From Nitrospira sp. (GTDB taxonomy: Bacteria > Nitrospirota > Nitrospiria > Nitrospirales > Nitrospiraceae): a stretch of DNA of 33,374 nucleotides. Under the pieces are notes generated by a model. That model did no database searches, was not told the origin of the DNA, and saw only the letters and a list, made by a program, of their open reading frames with translations. The position numbers and the translations under genes are program-made. Each line of letters begins with the position of its first letter. Within the stretch, counting starts at the first letter, position 1. The stretch is taken from the NCBI GenBank assembly GCA_023248215.1, contig JAHFEW010000047.1:1-33374 (forward strand), given 5' to 3'. Positions 30,668-33,374 of the stretch are shown here, piece after piece.

Positions 30668-31120
30668 CTATCTGCGCGTGATCGTCATGCGATGGAGCCA
30701 GGCAATTTCGATACGGACTTCCGAGCCGATCGGACAATACAACGGCGCCGAGGTATTATTACTTTCCACGCGAGCCTTCAACGTGCCGCTATCGCTCTCG
30801 ACCTCCAGCACACCAAGATGTTCATGGAGGTCCACCACACAGGACAGGGTGCGGGAATCACGGTCGGCCGCGATGGTCCTGGCCACCACCGGCTCTTGCA
30901 GCGTAATAAGATCGTTTGGCCGAAATGTGGGTTGCTCCCAGAATTCCATGGCAATCAACCACCCCGCGCCCACAACGATCGCCCACAGCGCCACCAGGAT
31001 GGCGGAGGCGCGCCGAGGATGGTGGATCTTCAACCAGCGGGCTAATGTGCGAGCTCCCATCACCAGCAAGATGCCGATGAAAGCCAGCACGAGCATGATC
31101 AGGAACATGCGAAGATTCAT
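30668..31120 (-). CDS. Small membrane protein with two spans, unknown function
   Basis: This encodes 150 aa. Two N-terminal membrane segments (MFLIMLVLAFIGILLVMG; AILVALWAIVVGAGWLIAM) are joined by a basic loop ARWLKIHHPRRAS, which should be cytoplasmic. A C-terminal domain of about 85 residues follows (FRPNDLITLQEPVVARTIAA; SCVVDLHEHLGVLEVESDSG) with beta character and two cysteines; it should face the periplasm. No family is recognised. ATG 31120 overlaps the stop of the upstream REC-PAS gene (ATGA), so the two are translationally coupled and may act together. Confidence 0.75.
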   Translation of the reverse strand: MNLRMFLIMLVLAFIGILLVMGARTLARWLKIHHPRRASAILVALWAIVVGAGWLIAMEFWEQPTFRPNDLITLQEPVVARTIAADRDSRTLSCVVDLHEHLGVLEVESDSGTLKARVESNNTSAPLYCPIGSEVRIEIAWLHRMTITRR

Positions 31121-32739
31121 GCCGAGCCATGGAGGTCGCTGACAGCGGCGACGACATAGACCCCATTCGCCGTCGTCAGCGGCGTGAGCTGGATGGCGAG
31201 GGGAAACTCCGTCCCGTCTTTTCGCAAGCCGACGAGGTCGCGGCGGTTGCTCAGAGACACCGTCTCGGGGTGGGCAAGAAAGGCGGAACGATGTTCAGGA
31301 TGCCGGGCACGCAACCGTTGGGGAATAAGCCGATCGACAGACTGCCCGAGGAGCTCGCCCACCTCGTACCCGAATTGCGTTTCGAGACGGGCATTGGCCA
31401 GCAGAATCTTCCCGCTCGCATCGACCATGACGATCCCATTGAGCGCGGACTCCACCATGACGCGTAAGCGCTCCTCGCTCTCGCGCAGCGCCTCTTCAGT
31501 CCGTTTCCGCTCCGTGATATCTTGCGCGAACACCAGTACGCCAAGGATGTTGCCCTGCGTATCGGTATACGGGACCTTGTCGGTCTGCACCCAGCGTTTC
31601 TCTCCCGACCCGGTTTGATAGGGCTCCACGATCCCAAGTTTCGGCCGCCCCGACACGATCACCTCAAGATCGTCTTGGTGATACTTCTCAGCTTCCTCCG
31701 GATAGAACTCTTCGGTCGACCGGCCCTCGATCTCGGCCACGGTCTTGTTGATGGATTCGGCCGCGCACCGGTTCGCTCGCAGGATGCGATTGTGGGAGTC
31801 CTTATACCAGACCATCGCGGGGATAAAATCCAACAGGACCTGTTGTTCGATCTGTTGCTGCAGCAGCCGTGCTTCAGCTTCCTTCCGGGCCGTGATGTCC
31901 CGCACGATGCCGCAATGCACACGTTGACCTCCGGAGATCCAACTACTGAGAGACATCTCGATGGGGAATTCTCGGCCGTCTTTGTGCAGGCCACGCATGG
32001 TCACGATGGTGCCCTTCAGGCGCATGTCGCCCGTCGTGCGCACTCGCTCCAACGCCTGCTGATGGTTGGCGCGATACCGTTCGGGCATGATCATGATCAG
32101 AGACTGTCCCAGCACCTCTCCAGCCGCATAACCGAACAGACGCTCGGCCGCGCCGTTCCACGATAAAATGTGTCCCTCTCCATCGGCGAGCACGATCGCA
32201 TCGGGAGCGGTTTGTACGACTTCGCGAAATCGGTCCTCACTGGCCGTCAGGGCCTGCTTGGCCGCAGCCGCTTCAATGGAGAGATGCTTCACACCGATCG
32301 CTCGCCGGATGAGGGCTTTGAGTTCCTCCGCATCGTAGGGCTTGGTCAAATAGCCGAATGCGCCTTCGGTCAGAGACCCATGCTTCTTCGCGACTTCGAC
32401 AAATGCAGTCAGCATAATCACCGGCAGCACAGGGTCGATCTCTTTCAGGAGGGTGAGGACGGAGAGTCCATCCATGTCAGGCAACATCAAATCCAGCAGC
32501 ACCGCCGCAAAGGACTCCGCCTTGGCCTTGGCCAGCGCCTCCGCCCCAGTGCCGGCGACTTGCACGCGATACCCGGCATGTTCGAGGAGATCATGCAGCA
32601 CGAGCGCAATGTCAGGATCATCATCTACGATGAGGATGGAGGGCGGAGGTGGCTCGGTGACGCTGGGTGTGGCAATGGACATGGCAGTCAACGAACCAGT
32701 GGAGTAGTCGTAGGGCCGTTCCACTTCTCGGACGGACAT
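31117..32739 (-). CDS. Response-regulator receiver protein with three PAS domains
   Basis: This encodes 540 aa. The N-terminal receiver domain has D40/D41, phosphoacceptor D83 (AVLLDLMLPDMDGLSVL), T111 and K133 (YLTKPYDAEEL). It is followed by three PAS modules: about 168-290 (DAIVLADGEGHILSWNGAAE; FGYAAGEVLGQS), about 300-410 (AMVWYKDSHNRILRANRCAA; DITERKR) and about 420-535 (NGIVMVDASGKILLANARLE; FGYEVGELLGQSV). No histidine kinase, GGDEF or DNA-binding domain follows, so the output must be by protein interaction or a partner. The start could be 32739 (AGGA upstream) or an internal ATG at 32682. Its stop overlaps the small membrane-protein gene by 4 nt. Confidence 0.92.
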   Translation of the reverse strand: MSVREVERPYDYSTGSLTAMSIATPSVTEPPPPSILIVDDDPDIALVLHDLLEHAGYRVQVAGTGAEALAKAKAESFAAVLLDLMLPDMDGLSVLTLLKEIDPVLPVIMLTAFVEVAKKHGSLTEGAFGYLTKPYDAEELKALIRRAIGVKHLSIEAAAAKQALTASEDRFREVVQTAPDAIVLADGEGHILSWNGAAERLFGYAAGEVLGQSLIMIMPERYRANHQQALERVRTTGDMRLKGTIVTMRGLHKDGREFPIEMSLSSWISGGQRVHCGIVRDITARKEAEARLLQQQIEQQVLLDFIPAMVWYKDSHNRILRANRCAAESINKTVAEIEGRSTEEFYPEEAEKYHQDDLEVIVSGRPKLGIVEPYQTGSGEKRWVQTDKVPYTDTQGNILGVLVFAQDITERKRTEEALRESEERLRVMVESALNGIVMVDASGKILLANARLETQFGYEVGELLGQSVDRLIPQRLRARHPEHRSAFLAHPETVSLSNRRDLVGLRKDGTEFPLAIQLTPLTTANGVYVVAAVSDLHGSA

Positions 32740-32853
32740 TGTCCTATTTTTAACGACAAGAATCCAACCCCGAATGTCGGCGGCGCTCCTCTCTCAATTC
32801 CAATACCACCATACGCTATGAGCTATCGGCCATTGGCTCTTATCTTCAACGCT

Positions 32854-33030
32854 TCACTTTTTCCGGTAGACGTTCAGCCCGATTTTTTCCTCCCGATCCG
32901 GAATGGTGACATTTCCCTCCGTCGAGGCGATGATGATGGTCTTCCCCGACGCTGACGGCCCGAACTCCTTCGTGAGATCTACCTTGATGGTCAGCAGGGT
33001 TCCCTCGACAGTCATTTCCACATTTTTCAT
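32854..33030 (-). CDS. Conserved 58-aa protein
   Basis: The reverse strand from ATG 33030 encodes 58 residues, with GGGGAG about 4 nt upstream. The sequence MKNVEMTVEGTLLTIKVDLT, KEFGPSASGKTIIIASTEGN and VTIPDREEKIGLNVYRKK is a compact all-beta pattern. I have seen very similar short proteins annotated as hypothetical in many bacteria, but no function is known. It starts 9 nt after the dodecin stop, so the two are probably cotranscribed. It is below common length cut-offs. Coordinates are set by the dodecin frame and could be off by one. Confidence 0.8.
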   Translation of the reverse strand: MKNVEMTVEGTLLTIKVDLTKEFGPSASGKTIIIASTEGNVTIPDREEKIGLNVYRKK

Positions 33031-33039
33031 GATGCTCCC

Positions 33040-33243
33040 CTAATCCTTCAGGACAAACGTGACTTTGAGCGCCACGCGGTACTGCGTGATTTTCCCATCC
33101 TCGATATCCACCTTCTGATCCTCGATCCAGGCGCTCTTCACGTTCTGCAGGGTCTTATTCGCGCGGGCGATGCCGAGATGGATGGCATCATCAAAACTCT
33201 TCGGAGAAGCGGCAATGATTTCCGTGACGCGTGCAACAGACAT
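33040..33243 (-). CDS. Dodecin family protein
   Basis: This encodes 67 aa from ATG 33243, preceded by AGGAGG at 5 nt; the frame extends upstream without support. Dodecins form hollow dodecamers that bind flavins and related ligands, protecting cells from free flavin. The sequence matches the family along its whole length: MSVARVTEIIAASPKSFDDA, IHLGIARANKTLQNVKSAWI, EDQKVDIEDGKITQYRVALK. Trp39 and Gln54 lie where the flavin-stacking tryptophan and contacting glutamine are expected. It leads a two-gene unit with the 58-aa conserved protein. Confidence 0.95.
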   Translation of the reverse strand: MSVARVTEIIAASPKSFDDAIHLGIARANKTLQNVKSAWIEDQKVDIEDGKITQYRVALKVTFVLKD

Positions 33244-33374
33244 GATGACCTCCTGGTGTAAGGTGGGTGGTGCACTCGACGCCATCAGGCTAGGCCGAGC
33301 GAGAAGAACTGTCAAGGTGGGCCGACCGGCAGACTTGAAAACACGTAGGCCACAGGCGTAGGCGGGTGTTCTAG

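Overview
The window most likely comes from a Nitrospira-like member of the Nitrospirota. This is inferred from gene content, not from a marker gene: a two-gene topoisomerase VI (top6B-top6A) in a bacterial setting, an addB-addA recombination operon, a DUF1800/DUF1501 pair, several small cupredoxin-like lipoproteins, a large-subunit catalase, YtxH and dodecin, in a fairly GC-rich background with strong AGGAG-type ribosome binding sites. No rRNA or CRISPR array is visible. Left end, about 1-4000, is an accessory region with lower GC. It holds a partial DUF4365 nuclease-like gene, a ribbon-helix-helix protein with a candidate operator, the C-terminal remnant of a tyrosine recombinase, and a split tRNA-Leu. 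The 3' part of that tRNA (1166-1230) and its 5' part (3933-3979) lie about 2.7 kb apart and share an 18-bp anticodon-arm core. Between them are an intact tRNA-Leu(TAA) and seven small uncharacterised genes. This looks like the footprint of one or more integrative elements at a leucine tRNA. The middle, about 4000-23900, is conserved housekeeping DNA. It contains a YtxH protein, lgt, a minus-strand operon (glutaredoxin-like protein, 54-aa zinc ribbon, addB, addA, TPR lipoprotein), pgm with a clear sigma70-type promoter, an NlpC/P60-like lipoprotein with yacG, a 232-bp dispersed repeat, a Cys-rich secreted protein, the DUF1800-DUF1501 pair, a cupredoxin-like lipoprotein, a Pro-rich exported protein, a PII-like protein, and top6B-top6A. 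The right end, about 23900-33374, contains a long spacer, a miniature membrane-peptide gene interrupted by an in-frame TAG, a DUF6279 lipoprotein, a second cupredoxin-like lipoprotein, a second and inverted copy of the dispersed repeat, the catalase katE, a hemerythrin-like protein, a YihY-family membrane protein broken by a frameshift, a REC-PAS-PAS-PAS protein translationally coupled to a small membrane protein, and dodecin with a 58-aa companion. Functionally the window combines DNA repair and topology (AddAB, Topo VI, the gyrase inhibitor YacG), envelope and lipoprotein biology (Lgt and at least five predicted lipoproteins), and oxidative or stress protection (catalase, hemerythrin, dodecin, glutaredoxin-like protein). 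Several short genes at 1-508, 12715-12879, 24491-24571 and 32854-33030 were found by reading the sequence directly.
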